From the NCBI GenBank assembly GCA_903927605.1, contig CAIYNT010000089.1:1-5728 (forward strand): a stretch of DNA of 5,728 nucleotides, read 5' to 3'. The position numbers and the translations under genes were made by a program. The notes under the pieces were generated by a model. That model made no database searches. It was not told where the DNA came from and saw only the letters and a list, made by a program, of their open reading frames with translations. Positions 1 through 5,728 of the stretch are shown here, piece after piece (position 1 is the first letter of the stretch; each line of letters begins with the position of its first letter). Source of the stretch: an uncultured Holophagaceae bacterium (GTDB taxonomy: Bacteria > Acidobacteriota > Holophagae > Holophagales > Holophagaceae).

Positions 1-379
1 CATGGAGCTCATCAAGCTGATGAACCTGGAGCACCGCGCCTACGACGTGGCCAAGAACCTGCCCTACGGCGAACTGCGCCGCCTGGAAGTGGCCCGCGCC
101 CTGGCCACCAAGCCCAAGCTCATCCTGCTGGACGAGCCCGCCGCCGGCATGAACCCCAAGGAGACCGAAGACCTGATGAAGCTCATTCTGCGGGTGCGTG
201 ACGAATTCAAGGTTACGATCTTCCTCATCGAGCACCACATGAAGTTCGTGACCGGCATCTGCGAGCGCGTCAAGGTCATCGATTTCGGGACCACCATCGC
301 GGAAGGCCGACCCGAGGAGGTCGTCAAGGAGCCCAAGGTGCTTGAGGCCTATCTCGGACGGAAGGCGGTCGTATGCTGA
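1..379 (+). CDS. livG: LivG-type branched-chain amino acid ABC transporter ATPase (C-terminal part, runs off left edge)
   Basis: This is the C-terminal half of a cytoplasmic ATPase that powers a LIV-I type importer. The frame is open to the window edge, with the first full codon at position 2, so the ATG there is probably internal and the Walker A and Q-loop are outside the window. Counting that ATG as residue 1, the visible parts are the LivG-style signature LPYGELRR (20-27), Walker B LILLDE (40-45) followed by PAAGMNP, the H-loop His78 in LIEHHM, and the family-typical end LEAYLG (114-119). Two positions differ from the usual LivG pattern, including the copy on the other strand: the signature reads YGELRR rather than YGxQRR, and the Asp after the H-loop His is His79. 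The stop overlaps the next gene's start by 7 nt, so translation is probably coupled. LivG identity is firm; the substrate (Leu/Ile/Val or another amide or amino acid of the HAAT family) is inferred. Confidence 0.93.
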   Translation, partial: MELIKLMNLEHRAYDVAKNLPYGELRRLEVARALATKPKLILLDEPAAGMNPKETEDLMKLILRVRDEFKVTIFLIEHHMKFVTGICERVKVIDFGTTIAEGRPEEVVKEPKVLEAYLGRKAVVC

Positions 380-1077
380 GCGTCAAGAACCTCAAAGTCA
401 CCTACGGCAACATCGCCGCCATCTCGGATGTATCGTTCGAGGTGCCAGAGGGCAAGATCGTCAGCCTCATTGGAGCCAACGGCGCGGGCAAGACCACCAC
501 GCTCCGGGCCATCAGCGGGCTCGTGGCCCCCTCGGGCGGATCGGTGACCTTCAAGGGTCAGGACATCACCAATACTCCGGCCCACAAGCTGGTGGGCATG
601 GGCATCTCCCATGTGCCCGAGGGCCGGAGAATCTTCCCGGTCCTGACGGTGAAGGAGAATCTCGAACTGGCCGCCTGGACCCTCAAGGACAAAGGGGAAG
701 TGAATCGCCGGATGGAGGAAGTCTTCGAGATGTTCCCGCGCATCAAGGACCGTATCGGCCAGCTGGGGGGCACCCTCTCCGGCGGTGAGCAGCAGATGCT
801 CGCCGTGGCTCGAGCCATGGTCACCGGAGGGGACATCCTGCTCCTGGACGAGCCCAGCATGGGCTTGGCGCCGGTCCTGGTCGATGAGATCTTCGACAAG
901 ATCGTCGCCATCAACAAGAAGGGAACGACCGTCCTCCTAGTGGAACAGAACGCTTTCGAGGCGCTTGAGATTTCGGATTTCGCGTATGTCCTGGAAGTGG
1001 GCTACAGCACCATTTCCGGGCCCTCCAAGGAGATCGCGGCGGACCCACGGGTCCGCGAGGCCTATCTCGGCGTCTGA
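373..1077 (+). CDS. livF: LivF-type branched-chain amino acid ABC transporter ATPase
   Basis: A complete 234-residue second ATPase of a LIV-I importer, expected to form the LivG/LivF heterodimer beneath the membrane permeases. Walker A GANGAGKTT is at residues 34-42, the LivF-type Q-loop region VPEGRRIFP at 81-89, signature LSGGEQQ at 135-141, Walker B ILLLDE at 155-160 with catalytic Glu160, then PSMGLAP. VEQN (190-193) stands at the H-loop, where Gln replaces His as is normal for LivF. The protein ends in DPRVREAYLGV. The length matches the family (about 233-240). The start ATG at 373 lies inside the end of livG and is preceded by GGAAGG (360-365) with a 7-nt spacer. The C-terminal stretch VGYSTISG (209-216) is less typical than the usual TGxIVLxG of the family, as in the paralogue at 2201-2911. 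The two LivF copies look about half identical by eye, so they are not a recent duplication. Confidence 0.95.
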   Translation: MLSVKNLKVTYGNIAAISDVSFEVPEGKIVSLIGANGAGKTTTLRAISGLVAPSGGSVTFKGQDITNTPAHKLVGMGISHVPEGRRIFPVLTVKENLELAAWTLKDKGEVNRRMEEVFEMFPRIKDRIGQLGGTLSGGEQQMLAVARAMVTGGDILLLDEPSMGLAPVLVDEIFDKIVAINKKGTTVLLVEQNAFEALEISDFAYVLEVGYSTISGPSKEIAADPRVREAYLGV

Positions 1078-1167
1078 AGTCGGCCCGACCCAGCCTGTTC
1101 GCTGCTGCCCTTCCTTTCCTGGGGTCGGGTAGTCGTCCTTATACTGCATGGGATCTGGAGACCCTTC
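1078..1167 (+). other. Intergenic gap between livF and azlC with an imperfect inverted repeat
   Basis: This 90-bp non-coding gap is the only intergenic space over 10 nt in the window. CCCGACCCAG (1084-1093) can pair with CTGGGGTCGGG (1119-1129) with one bulged G and a loop of about 25 nt. No run of T follows the right arm, so it does not look like a normal intrinsic terminator. It could be a weak terminator of the livGF operon, a leader structure or an operator. Its function is unproven. Confidence 0.4.
1115..1145 (+). promoter_or_regulatory. Possible sigma-70-like promoter for azlCD
   Basis: TATACT at 1140-1145 matches five of six bases of the -10 consensus and is the only AT-rich spot in the gap. 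The best -35 candidate, TTTCCT (1115-1120) with a 19-bp spacer, is poor. A start near 1152 would leave a leader of only about 16 nt, with the GGAG Shine-Dalgarno sequence at 1157-1160. If real, azlCD could be transcribed separately from the upstream liv genes. The call rests on one hexamer and is weak. Confidence 0.3.
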
Positions 1168-1881
1168 ATGCCGCACTCCCGCCACCCTCGCCGCCGCTCC
1201 GAGATCTGGGTCGGCGCCCGGGACTCCCTGCCCATGCTGCTGGGCGCGGCCCCCTTCGGGATCATCTTCGGCACCCTGGCCGTTCCGAGCGGACTCTCAC
1301 CTTTCGGGGCCCTGGCCATGTCCCTGTTCGTCTTCGCGGGTTCTGCGCAATTCATCGCCATCAACCTGTTGGCCGGCGGCGCGGGGCTGCCGGTCATCCT
1401 GCTCACCACCTTCGTAGTGAACCTGCGCCATGCCCTCTATTCAGCCACCCTGCTGCCCCACGTGGCGGGCCTGCGGCAGCGCTGGCGAATCCCCCTGGCC
1501 TTCTGGCTCACGGATGAAACCTTCGCTGTGGTCCAGCAGCGCTATGCCGCCCCTGATCTCTCGCCGCACAAGCACTGGTACTACCTGGGCTCCGCCCTGG
1601 CCATGTACGGCAACTGGTTCCTGTGCACCCTGGTCGGCGTGCTCCTCGGACGGTCCATTCCAAGACTGGAGCACCTGGGTCTGGAGTTCGCCATGGCGGC
1701 GACCTTCACCGGCATTGTCGTGCCTCTGCTCAAGGGCCTGCCGATGGTCGGAGCTGCGCTGGCGGCGGCGGCCGTGGCCCTGGCCGCCCGGGGGCTCCCC
1801 TACAAGCTGGGCCTCGTACTGGCGGCTCTGGCTGGCGTGGTGATCGGGGTGGTGCTGGAAGAGCAGAGGAAGGCCTCATGA
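1168..1881 (+). CDS. azlC: AzlC family branched-chain amino acid exporter, large subunit
   Basis: An integral inner-membrane protein of 237 residues and the large subunit of the AzlCD (BrnFE-type) exporter. This family is known from 4-azaleucine resistance in Bacillus and from Ile/Leu/Val/Met export in Corynebacterium. Family motifs appear in order: [13 protein letters not shown] (26-38), [13 protein letters not shown] (56-68), [15 protein letters not shown] (84-98) and LTDETFAV (114-121). Hydrophobic membrane stretches lie roughly at 21-40, 46-69, 74-84, 138-160, 174-190, 194-208 and 213-230. The N-terminus HPRRR before the first segment suggests a cytoplasmic N-terminus. The start ATG at 1168 follows GGAG (1157-1160) with a 7-nt spacer; the nearby ATG at 1148 is in another frame. 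The stop overlaps azlD as ATGA. The family call is firm; the actual substrate is inferred. Confidence 0.93.
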   Translation: MPHSRHPRRRSEIWVGARDSLPMLLGAAPFGIIFGTLAVPSGLSPFGALAMSLFVFAGSAQFIAINLLAGGAGLPVILLTTFVVNLRHALYSATLLPHVAGLRQRWRIPLAFWLTDETFAVVQQRYAAPDLSPHKHWYYLGSALAMYGNWFLCTLVGVLLGRSIPRLEHLGLEFAMAATFTGIVVPLLKGLPMVGAALAAAAVALAARGLPYKLGLVLAALAGVVIGVVLEEQRKAS

Positions 1882-2204
1882 GCGGTCGTGAACTGGCGCT
1901 GATCATCGGCATGACAGCCGTGACCTTCCTGATCCGCTATGCCTTCTTCGCCCTGGGAGATCGCCTCGCCTTCCCGCCCCTGGCGCACCGGGCCCTGCGC
2001 TACGTGCCGGTGGCCGTGCTCACGGCCATCATCGTGCCCATGGTGCTGCTGCCGGATGGGGTCCACTGGCAGCTCACCTGGCACAATGCCTGGCTACTGG
2101 GAGCGGTGGTCACCGGATTGATCGCCTGGCGCTTCAACCATCTGCTGGCCTCCATCACAGGAGGCATGCTGGTGTTCTTCCTGTATCGACTAGTCGCGCA
2201 CTAG
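1878..2204 (+). CDS. azlD: AzlD family branched-chain amino acid exporter, small subunit
   Basis: A small 108-residue membrane protein, the usual length for AzlD (BrnE-like), which works with AzlC. Family features are the opening segment with [12 protein letters not shown] (17-28), the diagnostic [19 protein letters not shown] (36-54) and about four hydrophobic segments (6-24, 43-59, 70-84, 89-106). The ATG at 1878 overlaps the azlC stop by 4 nt (ATGA). A purine-rich AGAGGAAGG (1865-1873) lies just upstream, so translation is very likely coupled and the two subunits made together. The TAG stop at 2202-2204 overlaps the stop of the convergent livF on the other strand. There is no room for a terminator after the gene, so readthrough into antisense of livF is plausible. 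Confidence 0.93.
   Translation: MSGRELALIIGMTAVTFLIRYAFFALGDRLAFPPLAHRALRYVPVAVLTAIIVPMVLLPDGVHWQLTWHNAWLLGAVVTGLIAWRFNHLLASITGGMLVFFLYRLVAH
2187..2196. repeat. 10-bp perfect palindrome CGACTAGTCG near the azlD/livF convergence
   Basis: CGACTAGTCG is a perfect palindrome lying in the last codons of azlD, five bases before its stop codon begins. A second CTAG follows at 2201-2204, made by the two opposing stop codons. As RNA it can form only a 3-4 bp stem, too weak for a terminator. As DNA it could be a symmetric protein site, but chance is the simplest explanation. Confidence 0.35.
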
Positions 2205-2911
2205 GCTCCCAGATAGGCCTTGCGGACCATGTCGTTGGCCTTGAGGTTCGGACCCGTGTCGGTGAGGACGATCTGACCGGTCTGCAGGACGTAGCCGCGG
2301 TGGGCGATGGACAGTGCCATCAAGGCGTTCTGCTCCACCAGGAGGATGGTGGTCCCTCGCGCGTTCAGCTCCCGGATGATGTCGAAGATCTGGTCCACCA
2401 GGACTGGAGCCAGCCCCATGGAGGGCTCGTCCATGAGCAGGATCTTGGGGTTGGACATGAGGCCGCGGGCCGTGGCGAGCATCTGCTGCTCACCCCCCGA
2501 AAGGGTGCCGCCCTTCTGCTGGGCCCGCTCCTTCAACCTCGGGAACAGGGTGAAGGCGTTCTCGATGTTGTCCTGGATCTGTTTCTTGTCGTCCAGGATG
2601 TAGGCGCCCATCTCGAGATTCTCGGTGACCGTGAGGTTGGGGAAGATGCCCCGCCCTTCGGGGACCAGCCCCAGTCCTTGCTTGTGCACGACATGGGGAG
2701 GCAGGTGGTGGATTTCCTTGCCCTCCAGGAATACGGACCCGTGGCGGGGAGGCAGCAGCCCGGAGATGGAACGGAGGGTGGTGGTCTTGCCGGCGCCATT
2801 GGCACCGATGAGGGCGACGATCTCACCTTCCTCGACTGTGAGGGAAACGCCCATCAAGGCGTGGATGTTGCCGTAGTAGGCGTGAACGTCTTTCAGTTCG
2901 AGAAGGCTCAT
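2201..2911 (-). CDS. livF: LivF-type branched-chain amino acid ABC transporter ATPase (second copy)
   Basis: A complete 236-residue ATPase, last gene of the right-hand operon (livH-livM-livG-livF). Walker A GANGAGKTT is at 36-44, VPEGRGIFP at 83-91, signature LSGGEQQ at 137-143, Walker B ILLMDE at 157-162 with catalytic Glu162, PSMGLAP at 163-169, VEQN at the H-loop (192-195) and RKAYLGA at the C-terminus. The chosen start is the ATG at 2911-2909 (MSLLELKDV). It matches the family N-terminus and has AGGAGG 5 nt upstream; an open frame continues upstream only into livG. The gap after livG is 10 nt, and the Shine-Dalgarno sequence overlaps the livG stop, which points to coupled translation. It is clearly diverged from the LivF at 373-1077, keeping TGQIVL where that copy has VGYSTI. 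It ends tail to tail with azlD, sharing CTAG. Confidence 0.95.
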   Translation of the reverse strand: MSLLELKDVHAYYGNIHALMGVSLTVEEGEIVALIGANGAGKTTTLRSISGLLPPRHGSVFLEGKEIHHLPPHVVHKQGLGLVPEGRGIFPNLTVTENLEMGAYILDDKKQIQDNIENAFTLFPRLKERAQQKGGTLSGGEQQMLATARGLMSNPKILLMDEPSMGLAPVLVDQIFDIIRELNARGTTILLVEQNALMALSIAHRGYVLQTGQIVLTDTGPNLKANDMVRKAYLGA

Positions 2912-2916
2912 GGGTT

Positions 2917-2924
2917 CCTCCTCA
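2917..2924 (-). promoter_or_regulatory. Ribosome binding site of livF fused to the livG stop
   Basis: On the minus strand the sequence reads TGAGGAGGAACCCATG. The TGA ends livG, its last base begins the AGGAGG, and the ATG of livF follows 5 nt after AGGAGG. This fixes the livF start at 2911 and suits termination-reinitiation coupling. Confidence 0.75.
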
Positions 2925-3716
2925 CGCCGTATGGGCGGCGGCGGCGCCCTTGCCCAGGTAGGCTTCGATGACCTGGGGATTCGAGGCGATGTCCGCCGGT
3001 TTGCCCTCGGCAATCTGCTCGCCGTGATCCATCACGTAGATATGCTCGGAAATGTTCATGACCACCTTCATGTCGTGCTCGATAAGCAGGATCGTGATGC
3101 CGAGTTCATCCCGGATCCGTCGGAAGAGCTGCAGGGCGGTTTCACTCTCGGACGGATTCATGCCGGCGGCCGGTTCATCCAGCAGCAGCAACCTGGGCTG
3201 GGAAGCCAAGGCCCGGGCGATCTCCACCCGGCGCTGGGCGCCATAGGGGAGGCTGCTCGCCAGCTCATTCCCGACCCCCTTCAGGCCTACATACTCCATA
3301 AGTTCCTCGGCCCGGGACTGGGCCTCGGCCTCTTCCTTCCTGAAGGCCGCCGTGCGGAATACGGCTTGGATCGGGTTTTGTTTGAGGCGGGTGTAGGCGC
3401 CGACCATGATGTTCTCCACCACGGTCATGCCTCCGAACAGGCGGATGTTCTGGAAGGTCCTGGCCATCCGAAGGTCCGTGATCTGGTAGGGATGGAGGGT
3501 CTCGATGCGCTTGCCCTCGAACTCGATGGCGCCCTCGTCGCAGTGGTAAAGCCCAGAGATCGCGTTGAAGAAGGTCGTCTTGCCAGCCCCATTGGGGCCG
3601 ATGATGCTGAAAATCCGCCCCCGCTCGATATTGACGGACATCTTGTTGACCGCCGTGAGCCCACCGAAGCGCTTCACGACATCCCGGGTGGTGAGAATGT
3701 TCTTGTCGTCCGACAC
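2922..3716 (-). CDS. livG: LivG-type branched-chain amino acid ABC transporter ATPase, GTG start
   Basis: A complete 264-residue ATPase, partner of LivF in the right-hand importer. Walker A GPNGAGKTT is at 40-48, Q-loop ARTFQN with Gln89, a LivG-type helical insert around 100-155, signature LPYGAQRR (156-163), Walker B LLLLDE (176-181) with catalytic Glu181, PAAGMNP, H-loop His214 in LIEHDM, and EAYLGKG near the end, followed by a short Ala-rich tail. I chose the GTG at 3716-3714 (MSDDKNILTTRDVVKRFGG) because it has AAAGGGG 6 nt upstream and gives the family N-terminus. The in-frame ATGs at 3764 and 3740 lie inside livM and would add atypical residues. Only one base separates the livM stop from this GTG. 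All catalytic motifs look intact, unlike the altered positions in the left-edge LivG. Confidence 0.93.
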   Translation of the reverse strand: MSDDKNILTTRDVVKRFGGLTAVNKMSVNIERGRIFSIIGPNGAGKTTFFNAISGLYHCDEGAIEFEGKRIETLHPYQITDLRMARTFQNIRLFGGMTVVENIMVGAYTRLKQNPIQAVFRTAAFRKEEAEAQSRAEELMEYVGLKGVGNELASSLPYGAQRRVEIARALASQPRLLLLDEPAAGMNPSESETALQLFRRIRDELGITILLIEHDMKVVMNISEHIYVMDHGEQIAEGKPADIASNPQVIEAYLGKGAAAAHTA

Positions 3717-3717
3717 G

Positions 3718-5085
3718 CTAGGCCCCTTTCTCTTCCACATCCCCGCCTTCGGGATGACCGCCAAGTTCTCGCTTCCTGCGCGCTGCGGGCAACAGCCCAG
3801 CGGGGCGGTAGATCATCATGAGGACCAGGACGACCCCGAAGATCAGGCGCTGGTACTTGGTGGGATCCAGCTGGTTGGAGAGGTTCTTCCAGTGGAACCC
3901 GAGGAACACCGCGTCGCTCTGCCGCAGCTGGGACAGATAGAGGGAGAAGCTCTGCAGCACCTGGATGTTCAGCAGGGTGACCACGGTAGCCCCAACGACC
4001 ACACCCGTGATGCTGCCGATGCCACCGAGGATGACCATGGTGAGCACACCCACGGACTGCAGGAAGGTGAAGGTTTCGGGACTCACGAAGGTGCGGCTGG
4101 CGGCGAAGAGCACGCCCATGGCGCCTGCAAAGGACGCGCCCACGGCGAAGGCGCCGAGCTTGAGCTTATTGGCGTTGATGCCCATGGCTCCGGCCGAGAG
4201 CTCATCCTCGCGGATGGCGGTCCAGGCCCGACCTACCTTCGAATCGTCCAGGCGGTAGGTGATCACGATGACGGCGACCACCACCAGCAGGGCGATCAGA
4301 TAGAACAGGATGTTGTAGGCCTGGTTGTCCGTGACTCGATGACCGACTACGGGCTGGATGACCTGATTGAACAGCTTCAGCACCCCCTCCGGCATGGTGG
4401 GTCGCTGAATGGGGGTGATGCCCTGGGGACCATTGGTGAAGTTCAGGGGCTTGTCCAGGTTGTTGGCCAGCTGTCGCACAATCTCGCCGAAGGCCAGGGT
4501 GATGACCGCCAGGTAGTCGCCGCGCACCCGCAGCACCGGCAGGCCCAGGATCAGGCCGAGGATAGCGGCCACAATGACACCCAGGAAAACGAACAGGTAG
4601 AACCAGTCCGGCGCCAGGAAGAAAGGTGTATTCAGTGCTTTGGTGGTGACCGTGGAATGGAGCAAGTAGGGCTGCTGGGAGCCGAAGAAGGCCCAAAGAT
4701 AGGCACCCACCGCGTAGAAGGCCATGTAGCCGAAGTTGAGCAGACCGGAGAAGCCCACCACGATGTTCAGGCCCAGAGCCAAGGCGGAGAACACCGCGAT
4801 CTGGAAGATGACCTCCAGATAGAACACGTTTCGGGCGCCCAGGATGGGCACCAGGACCACCGCGAGGAAAACCGCCAAGCCGAGTTGGACGGCCCGGTTC
4901 ATCTTGAGCCAGTAGATCGAGCTGGCCGCGAACACGAACACCAGGAAACCGGGAATGGAGCGGGGGCTCAGGTAGACCAGGGAAAAGCCCAGGATGATCA
5001 GGCCGATGCTGGCGAAGTAGGGCGTCCTGCCGCGGTTCAGGAAAGCCAGCAATTCCTGGATTCGGCTCTTGAGGGATTCTTTCAT
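3718..5085 (-). CDS. livM: LivM-type branched-chain amino acid ABC transporter permease
   Basis: One of the two inner-membrane permeases of the right-hand importer, 455 residues. Core LivM features are LGLNIVVGFSGLLNFGYMAF (104-123), LRVRGDYLAVITLAFGEIVR (185-204), NGPQGI (218-223), the ATPase-contacting EAA-like loop VGRAWTAIREDELSAGAMGIN (284-304), VILGGIGSITGVVVGA (351-366) and YRPAGLLP (426-433). It is at the long end of the family (E. coli LivM is about 425). Three hydrophobic segments (about 24-40, 44-60, 65-81) precede the core, and there are extra polar loops at about 229-255 and 380-411. The C-terminal tail (434-455) is charged. The ATG at 5085-5083 (MKESLKS) was chosen because AGGAGG lies 6 nt upstream; starting further upstream would add an Arg-rich stretch within livH. 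The gap to livH is 10 nt and to livG 1 nt. Confidence 0.94.
   Translation of the reverse strand: MKESLKSRIQELLAFLNRGRTPYFASIGLIILGFSLVYLSPRSIPGFLVFVFAASSIYWLKMNRAVQLGLAVFLAVVLVPILGARNVFYLEVIFQIAVFSALALGLNIVVGFSGLLNFGYMAFYAVGAYLWAFFGSQQPYLLHSTVTTKALNTPFFLAPDWFYLFVFLGVIVAAILGLILGLPVLRVRGDYLAVITLAFGEIVRQLANNLDKPLNFTNGPQGITPIQRPTMPEGVLKLFNQVIQPVVGHRVTDNQAYNILFYLIALLVVVAVIVITYRLDDSKVGRAWTAIREDELSAGAMGINANKLKLGAFAVGASFAGAMGVLFAASRTFVSPETFTFLQSVGVLTMVILGGIGSITGVVVGATVVTLLNIQVLQSFSLYLSQLRQSDAVFLGFHWKNLSNQLDPTKYQRLIFGVVLVLMMIYRPAGLLPAARRKRELGGHPEGGDVEEKGA
3723..3729 (-). promoter_or_regulatory. Ribosome binding site that decides the livG GTG start
   Basis: AAAGGGG on the minus strand lies 6 nt before GTG (3716-3714), within the last codons of livM. 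The junction reads GGGGCCTAGCGTG: Shine-Dalgarno, livM stop TAG, one base, livG start GTG. It supports GTG over the two upstream ATGs and suggests coupled translation. Confidence 0.65.
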
Positions 5086-5090
5086 GGGAA

Positions 5091-5098
5091 TCCTCCTA
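5091..5098 (-). promoter_or_regulatory. Ribosome binding site of livM fused to the livH stop
   Basis: The minus strand reads TAGGAGGATTCCCATG. The TAG ends livH, its AG forms part of AGGAGG, and the livM ATG follows 6 nt after AGGAGG. The layout is almost the same as at the livG/livF junction (10-nt gap, stop merged with AGGAGG, CCC before ATG). It fixes the livM start at 5085. Confidence 0.75.
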
Positions 5099-5728
5099 CG
5101 CCTTCTGCGAGACTTGCTCGCCCAGCAGGCCATTGGGCCGGAAAACGATCACAAGGATCAGGATGAGGAAGGCCACCATGTCCTTATACTCGGCGCCGAA
5201 GGACCCCATGGTGTAGGTGCCGAGATAGGCACCCGCGAAGCTCTCGATCATGCCGAGCACCATTCCGCCGAGCAGGGCGCCGGTCAGGTTCCCGATGCCC
5301 CCCAGCACGGCGGCGGCAAATGCTTTGATGCCTGGCATGAACCCGACGAAGGGGTCGATGCGGGTGAATTTGAGCGCGTACAAGACACCGGCGGCGCCAC
5401 CCAGGGAACCGCCTACCAGGAAGGTGAGGGAGATCATGGCGTTGACGTTGATACCCATGAGGGCGGCTGTGTTCTTGTCCTGGGACACAGCCCGGATGGC
5501 CTTGCCGACCTTGGTGGAGCCCACTAGGTAGTTGAGCGCCACCAGCATGACCACGGCGGCCAGGATGACCACCACGGACTTGACCTGAATGTCGATGATC
5601 TTGGATCCGATCCGGAAGAGGGTGATGCGTTCATCAAAGTTGCCGAAGGTGGGGATCACCCGGTAGAACTGGCCACTGGTCATGCTCTCCACCAGCCGGA
5701 TGATGTCCTGCAGAGCGAAAGATACGCC
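5096..5728 (-). CDS. livH: LivH-type branched-chain amino acid ABC transporter permease (5' end outside the window)
   Basis: The C-terminal 210 residues of the second inner-membrane permease. The frame is open to the right edge; residues read from the edge begin GVSFALQDIIRLVES, which fits the middle of LivH, so the GTG at 5692 is internal rather than a start. Family features are the EAA-like loop VGKAIRAVSQDKNTAALMGIN (about 74-94 counted from the window edge), GGSLGGAAGVLYAL (106-119), DPFVGFMPGIKAFAAAVLGGIGN (125-147), GALLGGMVLGMIES (150-163), EYKDMVAFLILILVIVFRPNGLLG (180-203). These correspond to the last transmembrane segments and the site that docks on the LivG/LivF ATPases. It stands first of the four genes seen here, in the standard H-M-G-F order. 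Roughly the first third of the protein and any operon promoter or binding-protein gene lie to the right of the window. Confidence 0.94.
   Translation of the reverse strand, partial: GVSFALQDIIRLVESMTSGQFYRVIPTFGNFDERITLFRIGSKIIDIQVKSVVVILAAVVMLVALNYLVGSTKVGKAIRAVSQDKNTAALMGINVNAMISLTFLVGGSLGGAAGVLYALKFTRIDPFVGFMPGIKAFAAAVLGGIGNLTGALLGGMVLGMIESFAGAYLGTYTMGSFGAEYKDMVAFLILILVIVFRPNGLLGEQVSQKA

Noticed and set aside
190..960. Gln instead of His at the H-loop of the left LivF, considered as a sign of a defective ATPase
   Set aside because: Both LivF copies in the window have VEQN, and this is the normal LivF family pattern.
1039..1056. Perfect 8-bp inverted repeat GCGGACCC-AC-GGGTCCGC near the end of the left livF, considered as a terminator
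   Set aside because: It lies inside the codons for the family-conserved DPRVREAYLG end, has only a 2-nt centre and has no T-run after it. Codon choice explains it.
1623..2204. A longer azlD starting far upstream in its frame
   Set aside because: The extra stretch overlaps azlC, is Gly/Arg/Ala-rich and has no family similarity. The ATG at 1878 gives the normal AzlD length.
3717..3764. Upstream ATG starts (3764 and 3740) for livG on the minus strand
   Set aside because: They would place extra residues inside livM coding sequence and before the normal family N-terminus. The GTG at 3716 has a well-placed Shine-Dalgarno sequence.
2910..3821. A 303-codon + strand frame antisense to livG
   Set aside because: No recognisable motif, composition typical of an antisense shadow, and livG on the other strand has every ATPase motif.
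3565..5166. A very long open frame on the + strand (over 500 codons) antisense to livM
   Set aside because: Its product is a low-complexity string rich in His, Gln, Glu, Asp and Gly with no domain, and it lies wholly opposite well-supported livM and livG. Long stop-free antisense frames are expected opposite GC-rich genes.
5690..5692. GTG at 5692 as the start of livH
   Set aside because: The frame stays open to the edge and the residues before it match the interior of LivH, so the gene simply runs out of the window.

Overview
The window is a transport locus for branched-chain amino acids (Leu/Ile/Val) from a high-GC bacterium (GC clearly above 60%, codons strongly biased to G/C in the third position). 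All seven coding regions are densely packed, with strong AGGAGG-type ribosome binding sites. The protein families are too widespread to name the organism. A Gram-negative lineage such as Acidobacteriota or a delta-type proteobacterium is only a weak guess.

Layout. (1) On the + strand at 1-1077 is the 3' end of one LIV-I type (HAAT family) ABC importer operon: the C-terminal part of a LivG ATPase, overlapping a complete LivF ATPase. (2) Next comes a 90-bp gap (1078-1167) with a -10-like hexamer and an imperfect inverted repeat. (3) On the + strand at 1168-2204 are azlC and azlD, overlapping by ATGA, which encode a two-component branched-chain amino acid exporter. (4) On the - strand at 2201-5728 is a second importer operon, read right to left as livH (5' end outside the window), livM, livG, livF, with gaps of 10, 1 and 10 nt. 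It converges on azlD so tightly that the two stop codons share a CTAG.

Working together. Two non-identical copies of the importer ATPase pair face each other across an exporter pair. The right operon supplies both permeases (LivH/LivM) and both ATPases (LivG/LivF). The left operon's permeases, and any periplasmic binding proteins, must lie outside the window. The likely sense is control of the cellular branched-chain amino acid pool by high-affinity import and by export of excess. That is inference from family membership and gene order.

I found no RNA gene, mobile element, CRISPR array or clear rho-independent terminator, and nothing that qualifies as an undescribed system. The notable points are the importer-exporter-importer arrangement, the overlapping convergent stops and a few residue-level oddities in the left LivG.
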